From: Paenibacillus sp.
GTDB taxonomy: Bacteria; Bacillota; Bacilli; Paenibacillales; NBRC-103111
Direction of reading: 5' to 3'
Assembly: GCA_029239545.1 (NCBI GenBank)
Contig: JARBUQ010000059.1
Coordinates: 1-15,622 of the forward strand
DNA length: 15,622 bases
The translations under genes were made by a program, and so were the position numbers. Under the pieces are notes generated by a model. That model was given only the letters and a program-made list of their open reading frames with translations, had not been told where the DNA came from and made no database searches. Position 1 is the first letter of the stretch, and each line of letters begins with the position of its first letter. Positions 1-6,201 of this stretch are shown here, piece after piece.

Positions 1-22
1 TCCCGCTCATAACGGATGCACA

Positions 23-874
23 TCAGTAAACAGGCTTGGCCGGTTTGGTCTTGGAACGGAAGTAGGATGGAGATTGCCCACCGTATTTCTTAAACTGTTT
101 GCTGAAGAAATAAATATCCGAATACCCAAGCGATTCTGCCACTTGTCCAACCGACATCGAAGTCTGCGTTAACAAATGGGACGCTCTTTCAATCCTCGCC
201 CTTGTTATGTACTCCTTAAGCGAAATTCCCGTGTCCTGCTTGAATAGACGATTCAAATAGCGAGATGATACACCTGTTAAGTCAGCCAGATTATCATACT
301 CAATCGTTGAAGCTATGTGCTCACGAACGTATTGTTTGGCTGTGCGGACGATTTTCTTCTGTTTAACCGATAGGGACGTAGGTTCACTCTTGGAATTATG
401 CGTATCCAGAAGATGCATCAGCACCAGTTTCATCAAACAATTGAAACGCTCCTGAATAAACTCTCCTTCATTCTCTTCCTCCGTGTCAAGTACCTGATTC
501 AACCAGGTTTCCAATGTGAACACATCATCCACCTCGCTGTAGGAAGGCACAAGAACGTCCAGCCCCGAAGCGGCTTCAGGCCCTATCAACAAATCCTCCA
601 TGCGAAAATGGATATAAATGACTGTTAATCGATCATCCAGATTCTGCTTAGCTTGAACCTTATCCCCCTGTCGGAAGATGAAGCAGGAGCCAGGTGCAAT
701 CGGGTACGATAACCCATTCAATTGCATAAGACCAGTACCGGATAAAACAAACCAAATATCATAGTCATGAAAGGTTGTATTCCAATCCCAGCCTGGCTCG
801 CATTTGGCTTTGCCGGACTGATGGCTGCTCTCTATCCAAATGGATTTAAATCGGTTCACGGACTTCCCGTTCAT
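23..874 (-). CDS. AraC-family transcriptional regulator
   Basis: A 283-residue protein with the usual two-part AraC layout. The N-terminal half looks like a cupin-type effector-binding domain (Gly/Pro-rich beta segments around residues 30-90). The last ~100 residues form the double helix-turn-helix domain: the first HTH is around 'NLADLTGVSSRYLNRLFKQ', the second around 'VGQVAESLGYSDIYFFSKQF', followed by the family-typical 'GQSPSYFR' end. The frame is open back to a GTG at 883, but the ATG at 874 is preferred because AGAGGG lies 8 nt before it, while the GTG has that purine run directly against it. Family members usually control sugar or polysaccharide genes and bind a small ligand. The target here cannot be told from sequence; the gene that would lie downstream is outside the window. 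Confidence 0.9.
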   Translation of the reverse strand: MNGKSVNRFKSIWIESSHQSGKAKCEPGWDWNTTFHDYDIWFVLSGTGLMQLNGLSYPIAPGSCFIFRQGDKVQAKQNLDDRLTVIYIHFRMEDLLIGPEAASGLDVLVPSYSEVDDVFTLETWLNQVLDTEEENEGEFIQERFNCLMKLVLMHLLDTHNSKSEPTSLSVKQKKIVRTAKQYVREHIASTIEYDNLADLTGVSSRYLNRLFKQDTGISLKEYITRARIERASHLLTQTSMSVGQVAESLGYSDIYFFSKQFKKYGGQSPSYFRSKTKPAKPVY

Positions 875-913
875 TGGCTGCACCCTCTGCTTGCTTCAAA
901 TATGCTCCAACCT

Positions 914-942
914 ATTTTACCAGTTTACGGGATGGAATAGAA
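914..942 (-). promoter_or_regulatory. Possible extended -10 promoter for the AraC-type gene
   Basis: On the minus strand TAAAAT (914-919) is preceded by TGG, giving the TGn extended -10 element. A weak -35 (TTCTAT) lies 17 nt further upstream. It sits 40 nt before the chosen ATG and downstream of the preceding gene's terminator, so position fits, but the -35 match is poor. Confidence 0.35.
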
Positions 943-994
943 TGCAGCCAAAAAGACAAACTACAAAAACTGCATTGACTAATCCAACTAAGCC

Positions 995-1025
995 AAAAAA
1001 ACCCCAAGGATATGAATCCCAGGGG
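995..1025 (-). terminator. Rho-independent terminator of the HMGL-like gene
   Basis: On the minus strand CCCC-TG-GGAT-TCAT-ATCC-TT-GGGG folds into a GC-rich hairpin with a small internal loop and runs straight into seven T. It begins about 30 nt after the stop codon of the aldolase-domain gene and separates it from the AraC gene. Confidence 0.85.
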
Positions 1026-1056
1026 CTGTCTGTATGAAGTCCATTGAAGATCACTC

Positions 1057-2010
1057 TTATTCAGCTGAGGATACTTCCGCAGAAGTAAGCTTGTCATAGA
1101 ACTCGGCGTATTTATCCTTGTCCTCTGTATTGCGAACAGCCATAGCCACACGCGGGTGCTCGTTCAACATACCAGAAATCATGTAAGGGATAATGTAACC
1201 CCACTCCACCTTCTCACGCAATGGAATCATGCGACGCTCGATTACTTCAAGAACCGGACGAATCTCATACCGCGTATTCTTCAGGTAGCCAACAAGCAGC
1301 TCCGTATTGCAGTTGCCCGCAGCACGACCCATTCCGAATACGGAGGAATCCAGGAATTGAACGCCCAGATCGTTAGCAGTGATTGTGTTGGAGAAAGCAA
1401 GCTGCATATTATTATGTGCGTGGATACCTAATGTTTTGTTAGGGAGATGCTTCTGGAACTTCTCGATCAGATGCTTGTAATCCTTGTGATCCAGACTGCC
1501 GTAAGAATCTACTATATAGACAACATCTACCGGGCTCTCAGCAATATCCTTGAACGCTTCAATAAGCTCATGCTCCATTACATGGGACAGCGCCATAATG
1601 TTCAGGGATGTCTCATAACCTTTGGAGTTAAACGTGTTGACCAGTTCAAGTGCTTTGTCCAAATCCTTGATGTAACAAGCCACCCGGATCATATCCAGCA
1701 TGCTGTCGATTCTAGGCAAAATATCGTTCTCGTCCACACGTCCAATATCAACTAATGCAGACAGCTTGGTGTCACCCTTCTGCGGAATGACTTCCTTCAT
1801 AAAGGATTCTTCCAGAAAGCGCCAAGGCCCCGCATCTGAGCCCTTCAACAGCTTTGGTGAGTTCTTATATCCGATTTCCATATAATCCACGCCAGCGGCA
1901 TTTAAGGAGTAGTATAAGTCCCTTACGAATTCAACGCTGAAGTCCCAATTATTAACAAGACCCCCATCGCGGATTGTACAGTCAAGTATTTTACTATGTG
2001 ATTCTTTCAT
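1057..2010 (-). CDS. HMGL-like (DRE-TIM) aldolase catalytic domain protein
   Basis: A 317-residue single-domain enzyme of the HMG-CoA lyase-like / DRE-TIM metallolyase superfamily. Residues 10-17 are DCTIRDGG, the R-D-G active-site strand of the family. IHAHNN at 196-201 supplies the H-x-H pair (H197, H199) that binds the divalent metal, and DSYGSL (168-173) is a further barrel strand. The closest recognised relatives are 4-hydroxy-2-oxovalerate aldolase-like proteins, so retro-aldol or acyl-condensation chemistry is expected, but the substrate is unknown. The frame is open to an ATG at 2052, but that ATG lies inside the -10 box of the promoter. The ATG at 2010, behind GGGAGG and AAGGA, gives a start directly before the conserved catalytic strand. 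It is flanked by its own promoter and terminator, so it is probably monocistronic. Confidence 0.85.
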   Translation of the reverse strand: MKESHSKILDCTIRDGGLVNNWDFSVEFVRDLYYSLNAAGVDYMEIGYKNSPKLLKGSDAGPWRFLEESFMKEVIPQKGDTKLSALVDIGRVDENDILPRIDSMLDMIRVACYIKDLDKALELVNTFNSKGYETSLNIMALSHVMEHELIEAFKDIAESPVDVVYIVDSYGSLDHKDYKHLIEKFQKHLPNKTLGIHAHNNMQLAFSNTITANDLGVQFLDSSVFGMGRAAGNCNTELLVGYLKNTRYEIRPVLEVIERRMIPLREKVEWGYIIPYMISGMLNEHPRVAMAVRNTEDKDKYAEFYDKLTSAEVSSAE

Positions 2011-2047
2011 TCCTTCAAAAGCCTCCCGATATGGTTTGATGCTACCC

Positions 2048-2077
2048 ATCATAGCGTATCCGTTAAGGGCGTGTCAA
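2048..2077 (-). promoter_or_regulatory. Sigma-A promoter of the HMGL-like gene
   Basis: TTGACA (2072-2077), an 18-nt spacer and TATGAT (2048-2053) on the minus strand: a perfect -35 and a 5/6 -10. The start site would fall about 30 nt before the ATG at 2010. This is what rules out the upstream ATG at 2052 as the translation start. Confidence 0.8.
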
Positions 2078-2112
2078 TCTTTGGCTTGCTGCATATAATC
2101 AACGTTTTTTTA

Positions 2113-2137
2113 CAAAAAAGATGCCCCGCAGGCATCT
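2113..2137 (-). terminator. Rho-independent terminator of the IDEAL-like gene
   Basis: AGATGCC / GGCATCT form a perfect 7-bp stem around the loop TGCGG and are followed by a T run on the minus strand. It lies about 35 nt after the stop of the small gene upstream. Confidence 0.9.
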
Positions 2138-2173
2138 CAGTAAATGCAAACTAATGGTGTAACAGGCAAGCGA

Positions 2174-2551
2174 TCAAATCCATGCTTTCAAATTGATTTG
2201 CTTGATAAAATCTTCTCTGCTCTGAACTTCATTACTAATCTCTGGAGTCGGCTCTGCCATCTCCCCGTTCATTATAAAACGGAATAACTCTTCATTCTTC
2301 GTAACAAGAGCATAATCGATCAAAGCTTCCCGCTCAACCTGCTCTGCCTCCTGCTGCAGCAAGATCTCCTCCAGCTCAATATCGACAGCCGGTACGAAAA
2401 AATGCTTATTCAGTCGAGGCACACGCACTACGTAATCAAACACATTATCGGCATTGCGATCGTAAGCAATAATGTAGCCTGATTCTCCAACCGGAAAGTG
2501 AAGCTCGAAACTATCATTTACAAAAACAACTCTTTGACCTAAACGAAACAT
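2174..2551 (-). CDS. Small IDEAL-domain-like protein
   Basis: A 125-residue soluble protein with two parts. Residues 1-57 look like a small beta domain ('GYIIAYDRNADNVFDYVVRV'), reminiscent of a KOW/SH3-type fold; that is a guess from composition. Residues 60-96 are a charged helix ending in 'EREALIDYALVTKNEELFRF', which resembles the short IDEAL motif (charged lead, L-I-D-x-A-L, then a D/N-x-E-L-F helix) found at the ends of ComK-type and UPF0302/YpiB proteins of Firmicutes. The ATG at 2551 follows a G-rich site (GGGGGGAT) 6 nt away. It stands alone with its own terminator. Its function is not known to me; IDEAL motifs are linked to protein-protein contacts. The domain assignment is moderate, the gene itself is well supported. 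Confidence 0.75.
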   Translation of the reverse strand: MFRLGQRVVFVNDSFELHFPVGESGYIIAYDRNADNVFDYVVRVPRLNKHFFVPAVDIELEEILLQQEAEQVEREALIDYALVTKNEELFRFIMNGEMAEPTPEISNEVQSREDFIKQINLKAWI

Positions 2552-2588
2552 ATGGATATCCCCCCAAGCCGGTCTGCTGCGAGCAAAC

Positions 2589-2604
2589 CTTTTACACTTT
2601 TACA
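2589..2604 (-). repeat. Tandem octamer upstream of the IDEAL-like gene
   Basis: On the minus strand TGTAAAAG occurs twice in direct succession, 38-53 bp before the ATG at 2551. It is placed like an operator or promoter-proximal element, but nothing else supports a role. Confidence 0.35.
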
Positions 2605-2686
2605 CAACCTTTATAAATCACACCGACTAACCACGACACGGCTATTCAATGAAACAAGTCATTTGCATGTATCGTATATATCCTAC

Positions 2687-2768
2687 TAAAAAAAGATCAA
2701 GGTGTCCAATCGAATTGAGAGATTATCCGACAAAATATTCAGGCTTTCTTTTTCTTCAACCTTGATCT
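2687..2768 (-). terminator. Long-loop terminator of the sigY operon
   Basis: On the minus strand AGATCAAGG (2760-2768) pairs perfectly with CCTTGATCT (2694-2702), which runs into TTTTTT. The 9-bp stem closes a 57-nt AT-rich loop, unusually long for a simple terminator. It lies about 100 nt after the yxlG stop, so termination of the operon is the simplest reading. An attenuator in the leader of the next gene (start at 2551) is an alternative. Confidence 0.55.
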
Positions 2769-2795
2769 GTTAGATTCGAATATTTGGCTAGTGTT

Positions 2796-2839
2796 CCTCT
2801 GGGAAAAGTGAGCAATTGTGCCCACTAATCCCAAAGAGG
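2796..2839. repeat. Large imperfect palindrome after yxlG
   Basis: CCTCT-GGGA-aaa-GTGaGC-aattgt-GCcCAC-taa-TCCC-aa-AGAGG: about 14 base pairs with small internal loops. Neither side carries a T run, so it is not a standard terminator. It starts 28 nt after the yxlG stop and may protect the 3' end of the mRNA or be part of a composite terminator with the stem further down. Confidence 0.5.
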
Positions 2840-2866
2840 ATATGTTTGGTTTGGGGGGATACTATT

Positions 2867-3649
2867 TTATAAAGAGGTTTGTTTCAAGCGAAGTGAATAG
2901 ACAGACAGGACTAACAAAATGCCAATTAATAGCACAGTCGCACTTAGACAGAGTGCAAGCTGAGAACCTGCTGATCCATGTATTAACACCTCAGTCGCAT
3001 GCTCCGTTAGCGCAGCCGGGCTCCACTTCATCCAGCGAGTCAGAATACTTGTCATGATGGAAAGCAAGAAGATGATACCCACTGACAGAAATGCAATGCT
3101 GCCGCTGCTTTTCAACAGAATGCTCAGCAGTAAAGTAACTGTGAGGATGAAGGCAAGCCACAAGCCATATAATAAAAAACTTTGGAGCAGGGCCGCAGCT
3201 GTTACATCCCCTATGAGCAGTTCGGTGTAATACCAGGCTGCCATCATTCCGGTCAGAAGCGATACTCCCGTCAAGGTCGCCATAGCTGCCCATTTCGCCG
3301 TTACATAAGTATGATGGGGAACGGGCTTCATCAGCACCATATAGATAGCGCCGCTAAGCCGTTCCGCAGACACGGCCCCCATGAAAGCAAGCACGAGTAC
3401 AAGCACGCCAATAGTGCTGAACTGGGAGAGTGTTTGGGCCATCATCTCGGCTCCGGTAGGCATCGGGATCTGAATGATTGTACCTTCCGGAAGTCCGCCG
3501 GATGCGGACAAAATATCAGACATGTAATAGGTCGTGATAGGTTGACTGGCACCGAACAAAATGAATACGAGAGGTACCCAAACCCACTTATAATTTCGCA
3601 TCATTTCGAGCATTTCTTTGCGATATAGTACGAACCATTGTTGGATCAT
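2867..3649 (-). CDS. yxlG: ABC transporter permease, YxlG-like
   Basis: A 260-residue ABC-2 type permease with about six membrane segments. The first TM is around residues 22-40 and follows a short N-terminal 'YRKEMLEMMRNYKWVW', typical of ABC-2 permeases. Its length fits YxlG of Bacillus subtilis, the last gene of the sigY operon. Its ATG overlaps the stop of the ATPase gene by 4 nt (ATGA at 3646-3649), indicating coupled translation. With YxlF it should form a transporter in the cytoplasmic membrane; the substrate is unknown. The assignment rests mainly on gene order, which matches sigY-yxlCDEFG throughout. Confidence 0.85.
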   Translation of the reverse strand: MIQQWFVLYRKEMLEMMRNYKWVWVPLVFILFGASQPITTYYMSDILSASGGLPEGTIIQIPMPTGAEMMAQTLSQFSTIGVLVLVLAFMGAVSAERLSGAIYMVLMKPVPHHTYVTAKWAAMATLTGVSLLTGMMAAWYYTELLIGDVTAAALLQSFLLYGLWLAFILTVTLLLSILLKSSGSIAFLSVGIIFLLSIMTSILTRWMKWSPAALTEHATEVLIHGSAGSQLALCLSATVLLIGILLVLSVYSLRLKQTSL

Positions 3650-4578
3650 AGTTTGGACTCACCACCCACTACTTGCATAAATAATTGTTCCAGCGTCGAT
3701 TGACCGAATTCAATAGACTGAACCGGAATAGCACGTTCGGCAATTTGTTGGCATACGAAAGCTCTGGCAGTATCCATCTGGGTGTCTTTAATTAATATTT
3801 CGATGCTTCCTCCGGTGTGACCGGACTGAATGCTTTCGATAAAAGACTTCTGCTCCCAGCCAGCCAACCAGGAGGTTAACGGCTGCTCGCTCTGAATACG
3901 GATGAGTGGCTTGCGGTATTGATTGCGAACGGTTTGCAGATTGCCGGATACGGCTATTCCTCCGCTCTGCATCAGGATGATATCATCACTGATCTCATCC
4001 GCATCATGGAGCACATGAGTAGAGAACAGCAGTGTCGTCTCATGCTTCATACTGCGCATCAGCTCAAGCACCTCTCTGCGTCCAATTGGATCTAGCGCGG
4101 ATACGGGTTCATCCAGCATGAGCAGCTTAGGACGGTGAATAAGCGCCTGCGCGATGCCAAGTCTTTGCTTCATGCCGCCGGAGTATCCTCCAACCTTGCG
4201 TTTGGCTGCAGCTGTAAGTCCTACTGCTTCTAACAGCTCCGTTGAACGCTGGCGAGCTTCGCGGGCAGACAGGAAGGCCAAGCGGCCTGAGAATTCCAGA
4301 AACTCTCGCCCGCTCATCCAGTTGAAGAAGGACGGATGCTGTGGCAAGAAGCCGATCCATTGCCGAATATCCTTTGGGGCAGCCGCTGCGAATGAGATCG
4401 ATCCGCTTGATGGCGCAAGAAGTCCAGCTAACATACTTAAAGTCGTCGTCTTTCCTGCTCCATTAGGTCCAATGAGTGCAATGCATCGACCCTGCTCAAT
4501 GTCAAAAGAGATTCCGTTCACTGCCGTTGTAGCGCCGAACTTGCGAGTCAGTTCCTTTACAGATAACAGCAAAGTCAT
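3646..4578 (-). CDS. yxlF: ABC transporter ATP-binding protein, YxlF-like
   Basis: A 310-residue ABC ATPase with every catalytic motif: Walker A GPNGAGKTT (37-45), Q-loop Q80, signature YSGGMKQ (132-138), Walker B LLMLDEP (152-158) and switch histidine H188. The C-terminal ~100 residues are the variable extension common in ABC-2 exporter ATPases. The frame is open a further 27 codons upstream, but the ATG at 4578 is chosen because it makes a 4-nt ATGA overlap with yxlE, sits behind GGAAGGGGG and begins at the usual 'LLSVKELTRKFG'. It pairs with the adjacent permease. In B. subtilis this transporter belongs to the sigma-Y regulon and has no firmly known substrate. Confidence 0.93.
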   Translation of the reverse strand: MTLLLSVKELTRKFGATTAVNGISFDIEQGRCIALIGPNGAGKTTTLSMLAGLLAPSSGSISFAAAAPKDIRQWIGFLPQHPSFFNWMSGREFLEFSGRLAFLSAREARQRSTELLEAVGLTAAAKRKVGGYSGGMKQRLGIAQALIHRPKLLMLDEPVSALDPIGRREVLELMRSMKHETTLLFSTHVLHDADEISDDIILMQSGGIAVSGNLQTVRNQYRKPLIRIQSEQPLTSWLAGWEQKSFIESIQSGHTGGSIEILIKDTQMDTARAFVCQQIAERAIPVQSIEFGQSTLEQLFMQVVGGESKL

Positions 4579-4787
4579 CGATCGCGCCCCCTTCCGACCA
4601 CGAAGTAGACGATGGGCCCGATAATATTCACGAAAATAATGATAAGAATCCAGAGCCATTTGGGTCCTTTCGTCTGTTCAGAGCGGATGCAATCTATCAG
4701 CGCGATAATGACAAGCACTAATTGAATAGCGAAAATAGGGGCTAGGATCGCCCAGTTGATTTGATCAATCAATTCTTGGATCGTCAT
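4575..4787 (-). CDS. yxlE: YxlE-like membrane protein (PLDc_N type)
   Basis: A 70-residue protein with two membrane segments (about residues 12-33 and 42-64) and the pattern 'KGPKWLWILIIIFVNIIGPI', the mark of the short PLDc_N/YxlE family, which carries no phospholipase catalytic site. In B. subtilis YxlE contributes to negative control of SigY. The ATG at 4787 is preceded by AAGGAGG with a 9-nt gap and lies 23 nt inside yxlD; its own stop overlaps the yxlF start. Confidence 0.88.
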   Translation of the reverse strand: MTIQELIDQINWAILAPIFAIQLVLVIIALIDCIRSEQTKGPKWLWILIIIFVNIIGPIVYFVVGRGRDR

Positions 4788-5007
4788 TAGTGTGCTCCTC
4801 CTTAGCTTCTCTGGCTTGCTTCCATTTCACGAATAAAATGTAGAAAATCGTTGGCATCGGAACTTGAAACAGTCCCCAAATCCCCCAGAACCACGGATTA
4901 ATCTGCCTTCTGCGCGCATCTGTAAAGATCAAAGTCCCTTGGGTTAAGAGAACAACTGCAAGCAGAAGCAGCAGCCATAAGGGGACTCCTTGTATCGAAG
5001 TATTCAT
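4765..5007 (-). CDS. yxlD: YxlD-like membrane protein, probable SigY anti-sigma partner
   Basis: An 80-residue protein with two TM segments (about residues 9-28 and 41-60) separated by a basic 'DARRRQINPWFWG' loop, and a charged C-terminal tail. Its place between the yxlC-like and yxlE-like genes, its size and its two-TM form match YxlD of B. subtilis, which acts with YxlC to hold SigY inactive. Its ATG shares ATGA (5004-5007) with the stop of the preceding gene. The sequence alone is too short to be decisive; gene order carries the assignment. Confidence 0.8.
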   Translation of the reverse strand: MNTSIQGVPLWLLLLLAVVLLTQGTLIFTDARRRQINPWFWGIWGLFQVPMPTIFYILFVKWKQAREAKEEHTNDDPRID

Positions 5008-5411
5008 ATCCGGTTCACCCGCTTCCTCCGATTACCAGCAAGGAAGAATCCGATTACTCCCGTCAACAGGACTGGGGCTTGCAGATAAAGGAAGAATACA
5101 GGGTTCCGGTAAGCGATGGAAACGATTGCCGACAAGATCAGTAAGGCAAATAACCAGAATAACAGGAGATCACGTATAAGCTTTCTTTTGAGCACCTGCT
5201 GCTGCTCTATAATCCAATTTTCTAGCGAGGGCAGATCGGGAAGCGGTACAGGGAATTTGGATTCATCCTCCAGCCTGCTCAGGTCAGACTGAATTCGCCT
5301 GGTCCACTCCTGCTCTTCACGTTCAGAAGCTATTTTCTCGGGGGAAGCTTCTTTTGTGCCTCTCTGGATCGGGGTGCCTTGCTCTGAAAAGCTATTTCGC
5401 CTCTTCCTCAT
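5004..5411 (-). CDS. yxlC: YxlC-like anti-sigma factor for SigY
   Basis: A 135-residue protein with a charged cytoplasmic N-terminal part (residues 1-78, including 'PVPLPDLPSLENWI') and two C-terminal TM segments (about 80-100 and 103-125). This is the expected form of a membrane-bound anti-sigma factor that keeps an ECF sigma factor at the membrane. It starts 20 nt inside sigY, behind AAGGAG, so the two are probably translated in a fixed ratio. B. subtilis YxlC is somewhat shorter. No zinc-binding H-x3-C-x2-C anti-sigma motif is present, as expected for this family. Confidence 0.82.
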   Translation of the reverse strand: MRKRRNSFSEQGTPIQRGTKEASPEKIASEREEQEWTRRIQSDLSRLEDESKFPVPLPDLPSLENWIIEQQQVLKRKLIRDLLLFWLFALLILSAIVSIAYRNPVFFLYLQAPVLLTGVIGFFLAGNRRKRVNRI

Positions 5412-5937
5412 CCATTCTCATCTCCTTCCTCATTTGCTGAAGCCCGTTGTGAATCCTCGATTTAACCGTACCGATCGGCACATCCATCATCCGACCAATT
5501 TCCTCGTAGGAATAGCCATAATAATGCTTCAAAATAATGGGGATGCGCATCTCCCTGCTCAAAAGGCTGAGTGCCTCCATAAGATCGGTCCACCCGTCCT
5601 TCTCGTGAGCAAACTGCCAGCTTAATGACCGCGCATCTGTTATTTCCTGGTTGTTCCATGTCCGTTCACGCTTTTGTCGTCGAAGCTGGTCCATGTATAG
5701 ATTTGTAGCAATCGTTATGAGCCACGAGGAAAATTTCGACTTTCCATTGTACAGCCGTATTTTCTCCATACATCTGATCATCGTTTCCTGAGTCAAATCC
5801 TCAGCCGTTTGGGCGTGCAGTGTGATTTTCAACAAATATTTGTATAAAAACGAGTAATGCTCCTTCAGCAGCAGGGCTAGTGCCTTCGAATCGCCGCGCT
5901 GGGCAAGCCGGATTATATCTTTCTCCTCTATGTTCAT
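5392..5937 (-). CDS. sigY: ECF RNA polymerase sigma factor, SigY-like
   Basis: A 181-residue ECF (sigma-70 group 4) factor. Region 2 runs from about residue 27 to 92 and includes 'AEDLTQETMIRCMEKI' and 'KFSSWLITIATNLYMDQLRR'. Region 4 runs from about 125 to 175, with the HTH 'YSYEEIGRMMDVPIGTVKSR'. It heads the block matching B. subtilis sigY-yxlC-yxlD-yxlE-yxlF-yxlG in order. The ATG at 5937 has no good Shine-Dalgarno; a strong purine run (AGGAAGGGAGTGA) lies about 30 nt upstream but is separated by an in-frame stop. Translation may therefore be weak, which would suit a sigma factor. An ECF-type promoter lies upstream, suggesting autoregulation. Confidence 0.9.
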   Translation of the reverse strand: MNIEEKDIIRLAQRGDSKALALLLKEHYSFLYKYLLKITLHAQTAEDLTQETMIRCMEKIRLYNGKSKFSSWLITIATNLYMDQLRRQKRERTWNNQEITDARSLSWQFAHEKDGWTDLMEALSLLSREMRIPIILKHYYGYSYEEIGRMMDVPIGTVKSRIHNGLQQMRKEMRMDEEEAK

Positions 5938-6001
5938 AATGCAGTCGATACCTGTGTCACGATTCGAGGTTCACTCCCTTCCTGATTAGAGTTGCCTATA
6001 G

Positions 6002-6027
6002 TACGATCGAGATGTACGAAAAGTTCA
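6002..6027 (-). promoter_or_regulatory. ECF-type promoter upstream of sigY
   Basis: On the minus strand TGAAC (6023-6027) and CGTA (6002-6005) are separated by 17 nt. This is the typical ECF pattern of a -35 AAC core with a -10 CGT core, as known for autoregulated Bacillus ECF genes. It would start transcription about 60 nt before the sigY ATG and lies downstream of the neighbour's terminator. Recognition by SigY itself is inferred. Confidence 0.6.
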
Positions 6028-6062
6028 TTGGGTTCGAAAAAAATATTTTCAGCTACTAAAAC

Positions 6063-6106
6063 AAAAAAACGCCTTCCTTCCAGCCGCTATGGCCAGTGGG
6101 TTGGCG
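6063..6106 (-). terminator. Probable terminator of the M24 peptidase gene
   Basis: On the minus strand CGCC pairs with GGCG, with an inner CTGGCC/GGCTGG stem and internal loops, ending in seven T. It lies about 95 nt after the peptidase stop. The rest of 6107-6201 shows nothing notable. Confidence 0.65.
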
Positions 6107-6201
6107 ATTGTTGAGTTGCTGCTTACGAATTGAGCTAATGACTGGACTAAGATTGCACGGATGGCCTAATAAATCCGATATGTGGGTAAAGTTATGGCCC
6201 T

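Larger units (their letters stand above)
2552..2866. other. 315-bp intergenic region with stacked inverted repeats
   Basis: No gene is seen. The stretch holds, from the yxlG end downwards, a large imperfect palindrome (2796-2839), a long-loop stem followed by a T run (2687-2768), and a tandem octamer CTTTTACA x2 (2589-2604) about 40-50 bp upstream of the small IDEAL-like gene. A plain sigma-A promoter for that gene was not convincing; the best -10 candidate is TATAAA close to the octamers. Confidence 0.6.

Noticed and set aside
3182..3628. 148-codon plus-strand frame opposite the permease gene
   Set aside because: Its product is His/Arg/Gly-rich with no membrane or domain pattern; it is the antisense of a clear ABC-2 permease.
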